This document shows positions 55,214 to 63,486 of a DNA stretch of 64,000 bases, piece by piece. A model generated the notes under the pieces. It worked only from the letters and a program-made list of their open reading frames with translations, was not told where the DNA came from and did not search any database. The position numbers and the translations under genes are program-made. How positions within the stretch are numbered: position 1 is the first letter of the stretch; every line of letters starts with the position of its first letter. Origin of the DNA: Chelatococcus sambhunathii (lineage in GTDB: Bacteria; Pseudomonadota; Alphaproteobacteria; Rhizobiales; Methylopilaceae); the NCBI GenBank assembly GCA_031316315.1, contig JADBEO010000005.1, positions 1 to 64,000 of the forward strand, given 5' to 3'.

Positions 55214-57463
55214 ATGGTAGCTGAAAATATACGCCTAGCAGACCGTGAAAGTCAATCAGCAAACGGCGTCAAGGAATGGTTGATTGGGTCTGCGACTGTC
55301 GGGCGTCACTCGACATTTCAGTTCTTCTTTGACGGCGGTTACGACGGGCTCGTTCCTGTCATACCGGCAAGCGCAGGCATTCGGGCGGCGGGGAAGTGTC
55401 CGGGCCTCAAGGGCCGGGACGGCTGGTATCCCGTCAAGGTCACGACGCTGGCCACGACGCCCCAGACGATTGCGGCCTGGACCGAGATGGGCGCCGGCGT
55501 CGGGATCCGTTGCGACAAGGACGTGATCGCGATCGACATCGACACGCTCTCAGGCGGACACGCCGAGCGGGCCCATCAGCTCGCGGTGCAGCTTCTTGGG
55601 CCGTCATGGCCGCGCATCGGCCGCGCCCCGAAAGTCCTGCTCCCCTACCGGGTCAAAGAGGAGCTCGCCTATCGGCAATACCGCTTCGAAGACGGTGTGA
55701 AGCACGACGCGCCCGGCCTGATCGAGCTGCTCGCTGGGCCGACCCGCTGGTTCGTCGCGGACAATGTGCATCCGAAGACGGGCAAGCCCTACCACTGGCC
55801 GCAGGGCGTGCCCCCGAAGGCCGAGCTCACCGAGATCACCCGCGCGCAGCTCGACGCCTACTTCGCCGCCATCACGGCCGAGTTCAAAGCTGCAAAGGGT
55901 TCGTCCGGCTCGACCGTCGACCGTTCGAAGGTGAACCAGGAGACGCTGAAGGGCGACCCGGCGCTCATCCGCGAGGCGATGGAGGCGCTCCCGAACGACG
56001 CCTCTGAGTTCCGCTACCCGGAATGGTCTAGGGTCGCGGCCGCGCTCCGCGGGGCGTGCCAGGACTTCCCCGACCTCGGCCGCGACCTGTTCGAGGAGTG
56101 GTCCGACAAGGTTGATCCGTCGGCCTTCGGTAGGGATTCAGAGCCGCAGGATCCGGGGCGGATATACGACTCCTTCACGCCCCCGTTCGGCCTAGGCGCC
56201 GGCTACCTCTACGCGCTCGCGGAAACGCACTCCGGCGGGAAGTTCTCGCGTGCCGAGGCGTGGTTCGACCACGAGGCGGCCGCAGCGGCGGAATTAAGCC
56301 AAGTCCCGTCCGGCGAGGACGCCGCAAACCGCTTTCGCTTTGAGACTATGGACGATCTCGCCGTCGCCGCGCTCCACGACGGCCCTATCCCGCTGATCAA
56401 AGGATTCCTCGACCAAGGCGCCATGTCGGTCCTTTACGGCGAGTCCAACGTCGGCAAGACCTTTGTCGCCTTGGACATCGCTTGCCATATCGCGCTGGGG
56501 AAGGGATGGGGCGGCCTCAAGGTCACGCAGGGCGCCGTCGTCTATGTCGCCGCGGAGGGCGGCCGCGGCGTCGCGAAACGCGTGGCCGCGCTATGCGCGA
56601 AGCTAGGCCACTCGCCAAATTTCATCGTTCTGCGCCTGAGTGTCGATCTGCTTCACGAGGGGGCCGACCTCCAACCCCTTATCGCGGCCATTAAAGCGTT
56701 GGGTCGGCCTGTCTCGCTCGTGGTCATCGACACGCTCTCGAGAGCTATGGCGGGCGGCGACGAGAACGCCAGCACCGACATGGGCGCGATGGTTAAGAAC
56801 CTGGACGCTATCCGCCAGGCGACCTCGGCTCACCTGATGGTCGTGCATCACAGCGGAAAGGATCGGGCGAAGGGCGCTCGCGGACACTCGCTGCTGCGCG
56901 CGGCGACCGATACCGAGATTGAGGTTTCCGAGGGCAAGTTCCGGGCGACGAAACAACGCGATCTGGACCGCAACGTCTCTTTCGCCTTCGGCCTGGAGCC
57001 GATCACGCTCGGCGTCGACAGCGATGGAGATCCGATCTCGTCCTGCACGGTGCGGCTACTGCCGCCAAACGACGAAGCGGCGGCTGGCTCGGCAGTCGAC
57101 AGCGAACGGCAGCGGAGGGTCGCCCTAGCGGCACTCAGGTCGCTCGACGGCAAGTCACGCGCGAAGCAGAACGATTTGATGGGCCGCTTGGTCGAAGAGC
57201 TCGCGAAGGTCGGCGCTCTAGGCGGCGCTTCGTCTCCCACGGTCAGAAAGACACTTTTCGAAGCCCTGGGGGCGTCGGGCGCCGAAGTCGAAGACGACGG
57301 GCTAACTTTCCGTCTCTTTTTTGAGAAGGACGGTCAGCACGAAAAGGCTCCGTATGTCTTGACCGCGCTGCGCGTTCCGACGGACGGCGGACAGGAGAGT
57401 TCTGACATACAGGGCGATGCTGGAAAGCTAGAAAGCTCTGAAAACGCGGAGCTGTTTTCATGA
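55214..57463 (+). CDS. Bifunctional primase-polymerase / RepA-type ATPase (element replication protein)
   Basis: 749 aa. N-terminal PrimPol-like domain (about 40-220): KCPGLKGRDGWYPVKVTTLATTP, the metal-binding pair in IAIDIDT (108, 110). A middle PriCT-type helical region (about 255-335) then a RecA-like AAA_25/RepA helicase: Walker A GESNVGKT (409-416), Walker B LVVIDTLSRA and HHSGKD (545-550). The C-terminal 130 residues are lower complexity and vary in base content. This is the replication initiator/primase-helicase expected of plasmid-like or satellite elements. Its ATGA overlap couples the next gene. Confidence 0.85.
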   Translation: MVAENIRLADRESQSANGVKEWLIGSATVGRHSTFQFFFDGGYDGLVPVIPASAGIRAAGKCPGLKGRDGWYPVKVTTLATTPQTIAAWTEMGAGVGIRCDKDVIAIDIDTLSGGHAERAHQLAVQLLGPSWPRIGRAPKVLLPYRVKEELAYRQYRFEDGVKHDAPGLIELLAGPTRWFVADNVHPKTGKPYHWPQGVPPKAELTEITRAQLDAYFAAITAEFKAAKGSSGSTVDRSKVNQETLKGDPALIREAMEALPNDASEFRYPEWSRVAAALRGACQDFPDLGRDLFEEWSDKVDPSAFGRDSEPQDPGRIYDSFTPPFGLGAGYLYALAETHSGGKFSRAEAWFDHEAAAAAELSQVPSGEDAANRFRFETMDDLAVAALHDGPIPLIKGFLDQGAMSVLYGESNVGKTFVALDIACHIALGKGWGGLKVTQGAVVYVAAEGGRGVAKRVAALCAKLGHSPNFIVLRLSVDLLHEGADLQPLIAAIKALGRPVSLVVIDTLSRAMAGGDENASTDMGAMVKNLDAIRQATSAHLMVVHHSGKDRAKGARGHSLLRAATDTEIEVSEGKFRATKQRDLDRNVSFAFGLEPITLGVDSDGDPISSCTVRLLPPNDEAAAGSAVDSERQRRVALAALRSLDGKSRAKQNDLMGRLVEELAKVGALGGASSPTVRKTLFEALGASGAEVEDDGLTFRLFFEKDGQHEKAPYVLTALRVPTDGGQESSDIQGDAGKLESSENAELFS
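57404..57437 (+). repeat. Iteron-like copy and GAAA-GCT-GAAA motif within the replication gene end
   Basis: GACATACAG at 57404-57412 and GGAAAGCTAGAAAGCT at 57422-57437. The second motif recurs at 57509-57526 and 57577-57594 as GAAAAGCTAGAAAAG and GAAAAGCTTGAAAG. Both repeat types lie in coding DNA of the element operon. Confidence 0.55.
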
Positions 57464-57768
57464 GTTACAAGATTGAAAAAACTAAAGAATTTGGCGGTGA
57501 AAGCTCCCTAGAAAAGCTAGAAAAGGGGGTTCATTTTTCTAGGCCGAAAAACGTCAATGAAATCAACGATGTAAGCTGGAAAAGCTTGAAAGCACCCTAT
57601 GGGCGGGGACGCCGCTTTCTAGGCGGCGGCCTCCGCCTCGGGAGGTGGGCCGAGAATGATCGGCCGAGCTCCCTCGGACAGACATACAGACTGGCGGCCG
57701 AGTACCAGACATACAGGCCCGGACGGACGATAACCCAAGGCGGCACATCTCAGAGGGGCTTCCTGTGA
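57460..57768 (+). CDS. 102-aa orphan in the element operon
   Basis: Starts by ATGA overlap with the replication gene and ends by GTGA overlap with the next gene, which strongly suggests it is translated. The first half is AT-rich and Lys/Glu-rich (EKTKEFGGESSLEKLEKG); the second half is GC-rich and Arg/Gly-rich (YGRGRRFLGGGLRLGRW) and ends QTYRPGRTITQGG. No known domain. The codon shift inside suggests a composite or recently formed gene. Confidence 0.55.
   Translation: MSYKIEKTKEFGGESSLEKLEKGVHFSRPKNVNEINDVSWKSLKAPYGRGRRFLGGGLRLGRWAENDRPSSLGQTYRLAAEYQTYRPGRTITQGGTSQRGFL
57507..57543. repeat. Inverted repeat CCTAGAAAA / TTTTCTAGG
   Basis: A perfect 9-bp inverted repeat with a 19-base loop inside the AT-rich first half of the 102-aa gene. 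One arm overlaps the GAAAAGCTAGAAAAG motif, so it may be part of a protein-binding site or an RNA hairpin. Confidence 0.5.
57680..57716 (+). repeat. Two iteron-like copies, 27-bp spacing
   Basis: AGACATACAG at 57680-57689 and 57707-57716, the same orientation as the tandem array at 54115. Inside the 102-aa gene they encode QTYR twice. Confidence 0.6.
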
Positions 57769-58388
57769 GAGGGCGCCGAATAGCAACGCCGGCCCAACTC
57801 GCGTGGCGCCGCAGCGCCCGCTTCCGTGCAATGGGCCTCGCGCAGATGGCCAAGATCAACGCGCGGCGAGCGCAGGCGCCCAAATGCGGCGCCCATGCGA
57901 GATCCTCGGGACAGCCGTGCCGGCAACTCCCGGTCGCTGGCGGTAACGGGCGATGCCGGTTTCACGGCGGCCTCGTTCCGAAAGGCGATCAGTGGCACGT
58001 TCGGCAGTTCAGAAGCGGCCGCTCCCCGGCCGCCGCCGAGCGCCGGATTGCGCGCAAGCTGAAGGACCGTGAGCTTGCCGAGCATCATCGCCGGCTGCGG
58101 CTCGCGGGGCTCTCAGAGGAGGAACGGGCAGCCCATGAGCTCTGGTCAGCCACGCATAAGCCTGGCCCGGCCGCCGACCGCCATCGGGCGCGCAGGGCCC
58201 GTGTCGACGCGGCTTGGATGCAGGAGTTGATGGCGCAGGAGACCACGCCGAGCGCCGAGCTCCAAGCCCTGGAACGGCTGCTCGAGCAGGCCAAGGGCCG
58301 TCTCAACCGCCTCGCTGAAACCGAAGCTCAATCCGGGGCTTCCGACGACCCTATTCCCGACGACGATGATGAAGGGGCTCTATCATGA
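57765..58388 (+). CDS. HGGxTG-type zinc-motif phage/element protein
   Basis: 207 aa. An N-terminal Cys/His cluster (Cys41-Gly-Ala-His44 ... Cys52 ... Cys64-Arg-Phe-His67-Gly-Gly) typical of the HGGxTG proteins found beside phage replication or packaging genes. The rest is basic and coiled-coil-like (LKDRELAEHHRRLRLAGLSEEERAAHELWSA) with an acidic tail. The start is GTG 57765, with AGAGGGG upstream, overlapping the previous stop. Binding of DNA is plausible; function not proven. Confidence 0.7.
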   Translation: MRGRRIATPAQLAWRRSARFRAMGLAQMAKINARRAQAPKCGAHARSSGQPCRQLPVAGGNGRCRFHGGLVPKGDQWHVRQFRSGRSPAAAERRIARKLKDRELAEHHRRLRLAGLSEEERAAHELWSATHKPGPAADRHRARRARVDAAWMQELMAQETTPSAELQALERLLEQAKGRLNRLAETEAQSGASDDPIPDDDDEGALS

Positions 58389-58705
58389 AAAATGAACGCC
58401 AATCCGTATTCGCCCTCGTCGAGGATCAGGGCCTGCGCGCGGCCGTCACCGCTGCGATAGAGGTCTGCGCCGACCGGGATGCTCCCGCACCGGCGCGCGC
58501 GACTGCTGCCGGCTTACTCCTCAGAGCCGGGGCTTTTGGAGGCTTCGGCGCCAACGGCGCAGACGAGCGCGGCACGGACAATAAAGACCTCGACGACATG
58601 ACGCCGGAAGAGCTCAACGCGGCCGTTGTGAAGGCGCTGGCGTACCTGGAAGGCCGGGGTTCCCAAGCGGCGGCCGAGGGCGCAGAGCCCGACATTTTCG
58701 ACTGA
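58385..58705 (+). CDS. Small acidic element protein, unknown
   Basis: 106 aa: MKNERQSVFALVEDQGLRAAVTAAIEV then an Ala-rich helix and acidic end (DLDDMTPEELNAAVVKALAYLEGRG ... EPDIFD, in pieces). ATGA overlap with the HGGxTG gene, the third 4-nt overlap in the chain. The size and position recall small terminase subunits or accessory proteins, but no motif proves it. A 15-bp hairpin follows. Confidence 0.6.
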   Translation: MKNERQSVFALVEDQGLRAAVTAAIEVCADRDAPAPARATAAGLLLRAGAFGGFGANGADERGTDNKDLDDMTPEELNAAVVKALAYLEGRGSQAAAEGAEPDIFD

Positions 58706-58719
58706 GGCGAGGAGGCAAG

Positions 58720-58753
58720 AGCTGTCCGCGAGGCTCGTGCCTCGCGGACAGCT
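58720..58753. terminator. Hairpin between convergent element genes
   Basis: AGCTGTCCGCGAGGC pairs exactly with GCCTCGCGGACAGCT around TCGT, a 15-bp stem. It lies between 58705 (plus) and 58784 (minus) and can stop both, although it has no T tract. Confidence 0.65.
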
Positions 58754-58783
58754 GAGTTACTCGCGCCCGCCAGGCTCTTGGGT

Positions 58784-59275
58784 TCAGCACCGTTCGACGG
58801 CAAGCATTTCCGGCGAGTTCTGACGCGCTTCGTGCAAGAGCAGCTTCCACTCTTGCTCGGGGAGCCTCACCTTTCCCTCGACAACGCCACGAGCAGGAAG
58901 ATCGGCAGCCGGGCCGTCGCAGTACAAAGGGGCGGCCAAGTCGAAAAGAAGCTCGTACTCGGCCTGCAACATAGTGATGCGCCCATCGCTATCCGGCGTG
59001 CGCTCGCTCACAGCACTCCTCTCCAGCGCTCTTTGTCGTTCATTGAATTTTTTCGACCATTTAGCGAAGTCGTACTCAGATAGAGTTCGACCAATGGAAT
59101 CGCGCAGATCTCTATCAGACGCATCTGGTGAAATATTCTCCAGCAAGCATCCCAGCTCTACGACTAGGAACATCAAATCATCTTCTCTCTTGGTCAGCTT
59201 CGCCTTGTCGAGATCAGTTACAAGCTGGGCGTATCGCAGCCAGTAGCGCTCAAGCTGAGAGTATCCCTTTGTCAC
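58784..59275 (-). CDS. Element protein, unknown, lower-GC
   Basis: 163 aa, helical and charged (YSQLERYWLRYAQLVTDLDKAKLTKREDDLMFLVVELGCLLENI). The best start is GTG 59275 with AGAGGTG upstream; a TTG further up is unsupported. The gene and its 5' flank are more AT-rich than the core genome, suggesting transfer. No family recognised. It is convergent with the element operon. Confidence 0.55.
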   Translation of the reverse strand: MTKGYSQLERYWLRYAQLVTDLDKAKLTKREDDLMFLVVELGCLLENISPDASDRDLRDSIGRTLSEYDFAKWSKKFNERQRALERSAVSERTPDSDGRITMLQAEYELLFDLAAPLYCDGPAADLPARGVVEGKVRLPEQEWKLLLHEARQNSPEMLAVERC

Positions 59276-59569
59276 GGTTTCACCTCTTGGGTCATTTTTC
59301 ACTGAAGGCAACCGTCATGCACAAGCTTATGATCGTAAATATGTAACAAGGTCCAAATTGACGTCTGGACAAAATCGAATATTATGTAAATCGAAGCGTC
59401 TCAAAGCTCCTATTTATACTTAACATCCGCACTGACAAACAGGACAAACGAGAGCGTTGATGCTCTCGAGTGAGCACAAATACGCTGCCGTTCACTTGAT
59501 GGATGCCTATAGGCCGCGATGGTGAACAAGGACCGAGAGCCCTGCGGTATCGGCTGCGATCAAGAGCCG
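59276..59569. other. AT-rich gap between the unknown gene and the recombinase
   Basis: 294 bases, AT-rich, with a small CGAGAGC / GCTCTCG hairpin at 59449-59468 that could end the minus-strand recombinase. Nothing else is supported. Confidence 0.4.
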
Positions 59570-60154
59570 CTATAGGTGGGTAGCTTGCGACTGGCCGGCG
59601 GACGTCTCTTTGACGATGCGGTGGATCGAGGTCCGGCCAATGTTAAGGCGCCGGGCGATCTCCACGGGACCAACGCCTTCGGCGAGCAGCGCCCGGACTT
59701 CATCCGCTTTCGCTCGAGCCGTTGGCTTGCGGCCCTTGTACTTCCCTTCGTCCCTGGCCTTAGCGATGCCCTCGCGCTGACGCTCCAGCATCATTTCGCG
59801 CTCGAATTGCGCGACGCTGCCGAGCACGTTCAGCATGAGCCGGCCGGTAGGCGTGGCCGTGTCCAGGTTCATGGCGAGGATACGAAGCGCCGCGCCCTTG
59901 GCTTCGATGCGGTCGACGATCGAGATCAGGTCCCGCATCGACCGCGCCAGGCGATCGAGCTTCGTGACCGCGAGCGTGTCGCCGTCGCGCAGATAATCCA
60001 AGGCGACGTCGAGCTGTTCGCGATGAGCGACGGATGAGACCTGTTCGGAAAAGGTGCGCTTGCAGCCGAGAGCGTTGAGCTCGCGCTTCTGCGCTTCAAG
60101 CCCCGCTTCCTGCTCGACGGTCGATGTGCGGGCGTAGCCAATGAGGACGGACAT
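59570..60154 (-). CDS. Serine recombinase (resolvase/invertase family)
   Basis: 194 aa. Catalytic N-terminal domain SVLIGYARTSTVEQEAGLEAQ with Ser11 and Arg9, SVAHREQLDVALDYLRDGDTLAVTKLDRLARSMRDLI (in pieces), GRLMLNVLGSVAQFEREMMLERQREGI and a C-terminal helix-turn-helix (LAEGVGPVEIARRLNIGRTSIHRIVKE). The length is that of small resolvases or DNA invertases such as Pin/Hin. The ATG at 60154 is set by the domain start. Repeated GTTCCAA/TTGGAAC motifs lie just upstream. A resolution or inversion role is expected. Confidence 0.9.
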   Translation of the reverse strand: MSVLIGYARTSTVEQEAGLEAQKRELNALGCKRTFSEQVSSVAHREQLDVALDYLRDGDTLAVTKLDRLARSMRDLISIVDRIEAKGAALRILAMNLDTATPTGRLMLNVLGSVAQFEREMMLERQREGIAKARDEGKYKGRKPTARAKADEVRALLAEGVGPVEIARRLNIGRTSIHRIVKETSAGQSQATHL

Positions 60155-60550
60155 CAGTTCGTTCCGGGGTTTGAGAGCGTCTGTTCCAATGAAGTTATAG
60201 ACGTCATACCCGGTGCGTTCCAAAATGTCAAAATAATTCTATTGGAACATCACCCTTTGGGGGACTGTTCCGCACCGCGGTGGTCCGCAGGGGCTTGGTC
60301 TATTGGAACGGGCGGGCCGACGTGGGGAGCGCGCGCTTGGCGTGCGAGCTGGCCCGGCGCGTCACGCGCAGCAAGCCGCTGCGGCAGCCAAGGCGAGCGA
60401 CGCGCCCGCCTCCCGGTCCGGCCCCTGGCCCACCCCGTGGGGGCACTCGGAACGTGCGAGCCGAAGCGGCCGGAACCGGCGACAGAAAAATTCGCCCGCG
60501 CCGAACTCGGGCCGCGAAGCCGATCCGCCTGGAGCGTCAGCTAAAGCAGG
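60155..60550. other. Region upstream of the serine recombinase with recombination-site-like repeats
   Basis: 396 bases. The first 155 bases hold four TTGGAAC/GTTCCAA units (see separate feature); the remainder is GC-rich with short frames lacking ribosome sites or domains. I see no gene. Confidence 0.5.
60183..60309. repeat. Clustered GTTCCAA / TTGGAAC repeats next to the recombinase
   Basis: GTTCCAAT at 60183-60190, GTTCCAA at 60217-60223, then TCTATTGGAAC at 60238-60248 and again at 60299-60309 (an 11-bp direct repeat). Two units face each way. This arrangement is expected of accessory and crossover sites for a serine recombinase or of its operator. Confidence 0.6.
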
Positions 60551-60805
60551 TCACTCCTCCGGCTTCTTCGAAATCGCCGGCGCCTCGATCACGACGAAAT
60601 GTAGGGCGAACAGGATCAGCCCCGACTCGTCGGTGACCTCCATCCGCCATTCCGGGCCAAGGCCCTCCCGTCGGCCGGCGTCCTCCAGCAACTCGCCAGA
60701 ATACCGGATCGCTTCGCGCCGGGCGAAGACGAGGTCGGGCAGTTCTGTGCCGGCTTCGTCGATGCTGGTCTCGCCGTCATAGACGTTGAAGTGAAAGCGC
60801 GGCAT
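60551..60805 (-). CDS. DUF6894-type small protein
   Basis: 84 aa. MPRFHFNVYDGETSIDEAGTELPDLVFARREAIRYSGELLEDAGRR (in pieces), then WRMEVTDESGLILFALHFVV. This is the compact alpha/beta family common in alphaproteobacteria. The ATG at 60805 follows GGAGGGGGAG. Function unknown. Confidence 0.8.
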   Translation of the reverse strand: MPRFHFNVYDGETSIDEAGTELPDLVFARREAIRYSGELLEDAGRREGLGPEWRMEVTDESGLILFALHFVVIEAPAISKKPEE

Positions 60806-61076
60806 GGCGGCTCCCCCTCCGGTAGCGAGCGGGAGCAAGTGCACTCTCAGCCGCCGACGCTCTGGGGCAGGCCCTTTGCCGACGATGATGGAAGCATACA
60901 CGCATTCGCCGCGCCTGTCCGAACAGATCGGAGCGAGCGGCTTTCGTCGGCTTTTTGCCGATCGCTTAAGGTAGCAAAAACGTCTGGAAACTGAGCGCTC
61001 TGCGGCATCCGTCGCACCATAGCCGGGCCGCTGAACCCGATGGTATTCTTGGCCCGAGCTGAAGCAGGGCCGCGAC

Positions 61077-62090
61077 GTGAAAACATCCGCCGACTCCGAA
61101 CAGGAATCCGAGCACGACCCGGCCTTCGGCCTTGGGCTCGCAGTGCAGCTCCTGGAACAGGCCGCGACGCGCGAAGCGTTCGAAGACGCCGCGTTTTCCA
61201 TCGGTTTGGCGCTCAAGCTGCTGCGGCTGCGCGAGAACCAGCGCAATCCGCGGGATCTGAGCGACCGGGAAGCGGCCGAACTCACCAGCGCCGTTCACGA
61301 ACTCAGAATGGCCGCGCGCTGGTGGGATCATCATGAAGCCGCAGACGCCCTGCTCGAGGGCATCCCCGCGATCCTGGGAATGATTGAACTGAGGGCCGGC
61401 AAGGTCGCCGACGCGGACCGGCCGGAGGTGCTTCAAAAATTCCATGCTGTCCGGGAAGCGCTAGCGACGTACGTCCGCAGCCCGGAGTCCGTCGAGCACG
61501 ACCGCGTCCGCGCTGAAAAGTGCCGTGAGCAAGCAAGGCTCGCGAAGGAAACGCCCCCCGCCGCTGAGCCGCGACCGCAGTCGGATTTCGCGAAGCTGCG
61601 CACCCTGCCATTCGCGGCCTACTACAACCTCCCGGCCACAGCGCCAGGCCGATCGCAGATCGACGCGGCCGAAGAGAACGTCGCCCTGGCCGCGAGCGGC
61701 GAATTTCCGGTCGCCCGCATGTCGCTCGCGCTCAGGCATTTCGTGCTGTCGGCCATAAATGGCGAGCATGAGCTGGTCGGCTATGACCCGGAGCGGTTTA
61801 CCAAAAGACTTCCCTGGATCGCGGTGGAAATCATCCAGGCGGCTCCCGACCTTCTCAAGACGCGCGTCTTCGAGGTTCTGGCGCTCGTGGATGGGTTGGC
61901 TTGGGCGCTCTACCACAAGCGACCTGTTCCGTTCCTCGTCGACCAGCTCGACCAAATCGCCCTGTTCGCCAGCGAGCTCGACGTCGTCGCACGGCGCCAA
62001 GCGATCAGCCTCCGCGGCGCGCCGCTCGCTCGAGCGTCCCTAATCGTCCACGCGCTCGACGCCCCTCAGGGCGACGCGGCGCTTAATTAG
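61077..62090 (+). CDS. Element/phage-associated protein, unknown
   Basis: 337 aa, mostly helical and acidic-to-neutral: GLGLAVQLLEQAATREAFEDAAFSIGLALKLLRLREN at the N-terminus (in pieces), a proline-rich middle (TPPAAEPRPQ), and MSLALRHFVLSAINGEHELVG later. The start codon is GTG at 61077; no in-frame ATG near the start improves it. No domain recognised. A 10-base gap precedes the next gene. Confidence 0.55.
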   Translation: MKTSADSEQESEHDPAFGLGLAVQLLEQAATREAFEDAAFSIGLALKLLRLRENQRNPRDLSDREAAELTSAVHELRMAARWWDHHEAADALLEGIPAILGMIELRAGKVADADRPEVLQKFHAVREALATYVRSPESVEHDRVRAEKCREQARLAKETPPAAEPRPQSDFAKLRTLPFAAYYNLPATAPGRSQIDAAEENVALAASGEFPVARMSLALRHFVLSAINGEHELVGYDPERFTKRLPWIAVEIIQAAPDLLKTRVFEVLALVDGLAWALYHKRPVPFLVDQLDQIALFASELDVVARRQAISLRGAPLARASLIVHALDAPQGDAALN

Positions 62091-62100
62091 GCCTGACCCA

Positions 62101-63486
62101 ATGCCGATCCGACCCAACCCGGCCAACGGCGATCCGTACATCGCCCAAGCGATGGACAACCTCGCCAAGGCGTTCGCGCCGCTGAGCGGATCGGACGTCG
62201 CCGGTTATGCGAACGCCAAGGCCACGCGAGAGGAAGCAGCCCGTCTTGCCGACGCCTGGCGGATCATGAACGACCCGAACGCGACCTGGGATCAGCGCGA
62301 CCGCGCCGCGGCCGGCGCCAAGCTCTACGCCCCGAGCCAGAGCCGGTACGCGGTCGATCAGGATATCGTCGCCAGGCACTTCGCGGCCGAGCGCGCTGCG
62401 AAGGCGGCCGAGTACGGTTCCGATCGGACCTATGCGGCCTCGACGGAGAACAACGTCCGGGACAACGCCCGTGCGCTGCAGACGAACGCCGCCGATAACG
62501 ATCGGGCGGTAGCGACGAACAGGCTCGACAATCAGCGCCAGGCCGTCACGAGCCTCTATCAGCCGTTAAACCCTGGCCAGGTCGCTCCGGCGGTGCCTGT
62601 CGAGATGATGACGGCTATGGGCCTGCCCGGCATCGGGGAGCGTCGCGGCGCCGAGCCGATCCTGTCGAAGGATCAGGCCGAAGCCCAGGCGTTCAGAACG
62701 CTCCCGCCGGAGCAGCAGCGTGCCGTCGCCTTCGGGAACACGCCGATCGACCCCGTGCTCGACCACTTCACGGGCAAGCCGATCTACGCGACGCGGCCGG
62801 ACGCGATTGGCAGGCAGCCCGCGGCCGACTTCACCAAGCAGGGCGAGGCGGCGGGCAAGATCCGCGGCGAGATTGCCCAGCTGCCGAGCTACAAGAACTA
62901 CGCGCAGGCCGCTCCGGTTTACCGCTCGATGATGGAGACGGCGGATCGGGACACGAAGGCGAGCGACCTGAACCTGATTTACGGGCTCGCGAAGATCCTC
63001 GATCCCGGCTCCGTGGTCCGCGAGAGCGAGATCGTCATGGCGCAGGACACCCAGGGGACCGCCGACCGCCTGAACGGCATGGTGAACGCCGTGATCGGCG
63101 GCTCGCGATTGATGCCCGAAGCGCGCGTCGCCTTGATGCGCGAGGCGCAATCCAGAATGGCAGCCTACGAAGACATCTATGGCGCCGACCTGGATCGTTA
63201 CGGCGGCATTGTCGACCGGGCCGGGCTCAGCCGCGCCGACGTCCTGCCGCAGCTCGAGCGGTCGAAGCCTTTCGAGCTTCCGCAGAACCCCGACGCCGCC
63301 AAGTCCGCGGCGCCAGCCGCGGCCGCATCGACCGCGGCTCCCGTGAAGGTGGCGACGCCGGCGGAAGCGATGAAGCTCGCGCCGGGAACGCCGATCGAGC
63401 TTCCGGACGGTTCGCAGGGCGTTGTGCCGCCGCCGGCGAAGGCCCAGCCGGCGCCGCGCGCGGCCGGCGCGTCGGGAGGCTGGTGA
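62101..63486 (+). CDS. Phage structural/ejection-type protein, likely
   Basis: 461 aa. Ala/Gln/Asp-rich, heptad-containing N-terminal half (NVRDNARALQTNAADNDRAVATNRLDNQRQAV) and a conserved-looking region (ASDLNLIYGLAKILDPGSVVRESEIVMAQDTQGTADRLNGMVNAVIGG). The second part recalls internal virion or DNA-ejection proteins of podophages in Hyphomicrobiales; this is family resemblance only. The C-terminus is Ala/Pro-rich. It overlaps the following gene by one base (TGATG). Confidence 0.55.
   Translation: MPIRPNPANGDPYIAQAMDNLAKAFAPLSGSDVAGYANAKATREEAARLADAWRIMNDPNATWDQRDRAAAGAKLYAPSQSRYAVDQDIVARHFAAERAAKAAEYGSDRTYAASTENNVRDNARALQTNAADNDRAVATNRLDNQRQAVTSLYQPLNPGQVAPAVPVEMMTAMGLPGIGERRGAEPILSKDQAEAQAFRTLPPEQQRAVAFGNTPIDPVLDHFTGKPIYATRPDAIGRQPAADFTKQGEAAGKIRGEIAQLPSYKNYAQAAPVYRSMMETADRDTKASDLNLIYGLAKILDPGSVVRESEIVMAQDTQGTADRLNGMVNAVIGGSRLMPEARVALMREAQSRMAAYEDIYGADLDRYGGIVDRAGLSRADVLPQLERSKPFELPQNPDAAKSAAPAAAASTAAPVKVATPAEAMKLAPGTPIELPDGSQGVVPPPAKAQPAPRAAGASGGW

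Noticed and set aside
57460-57768. Treating the 102-aa frame as non-coding
   Set aside because: I first considered it a noncoding repeat region, but overlapping ATGA and GTGA junctions at both ends favour a translated gene.
61040-61336. Overlapping short frame near 61040
   Set aside because: Arg-rich alternate frame of the gene at 61077; no ribosome site.
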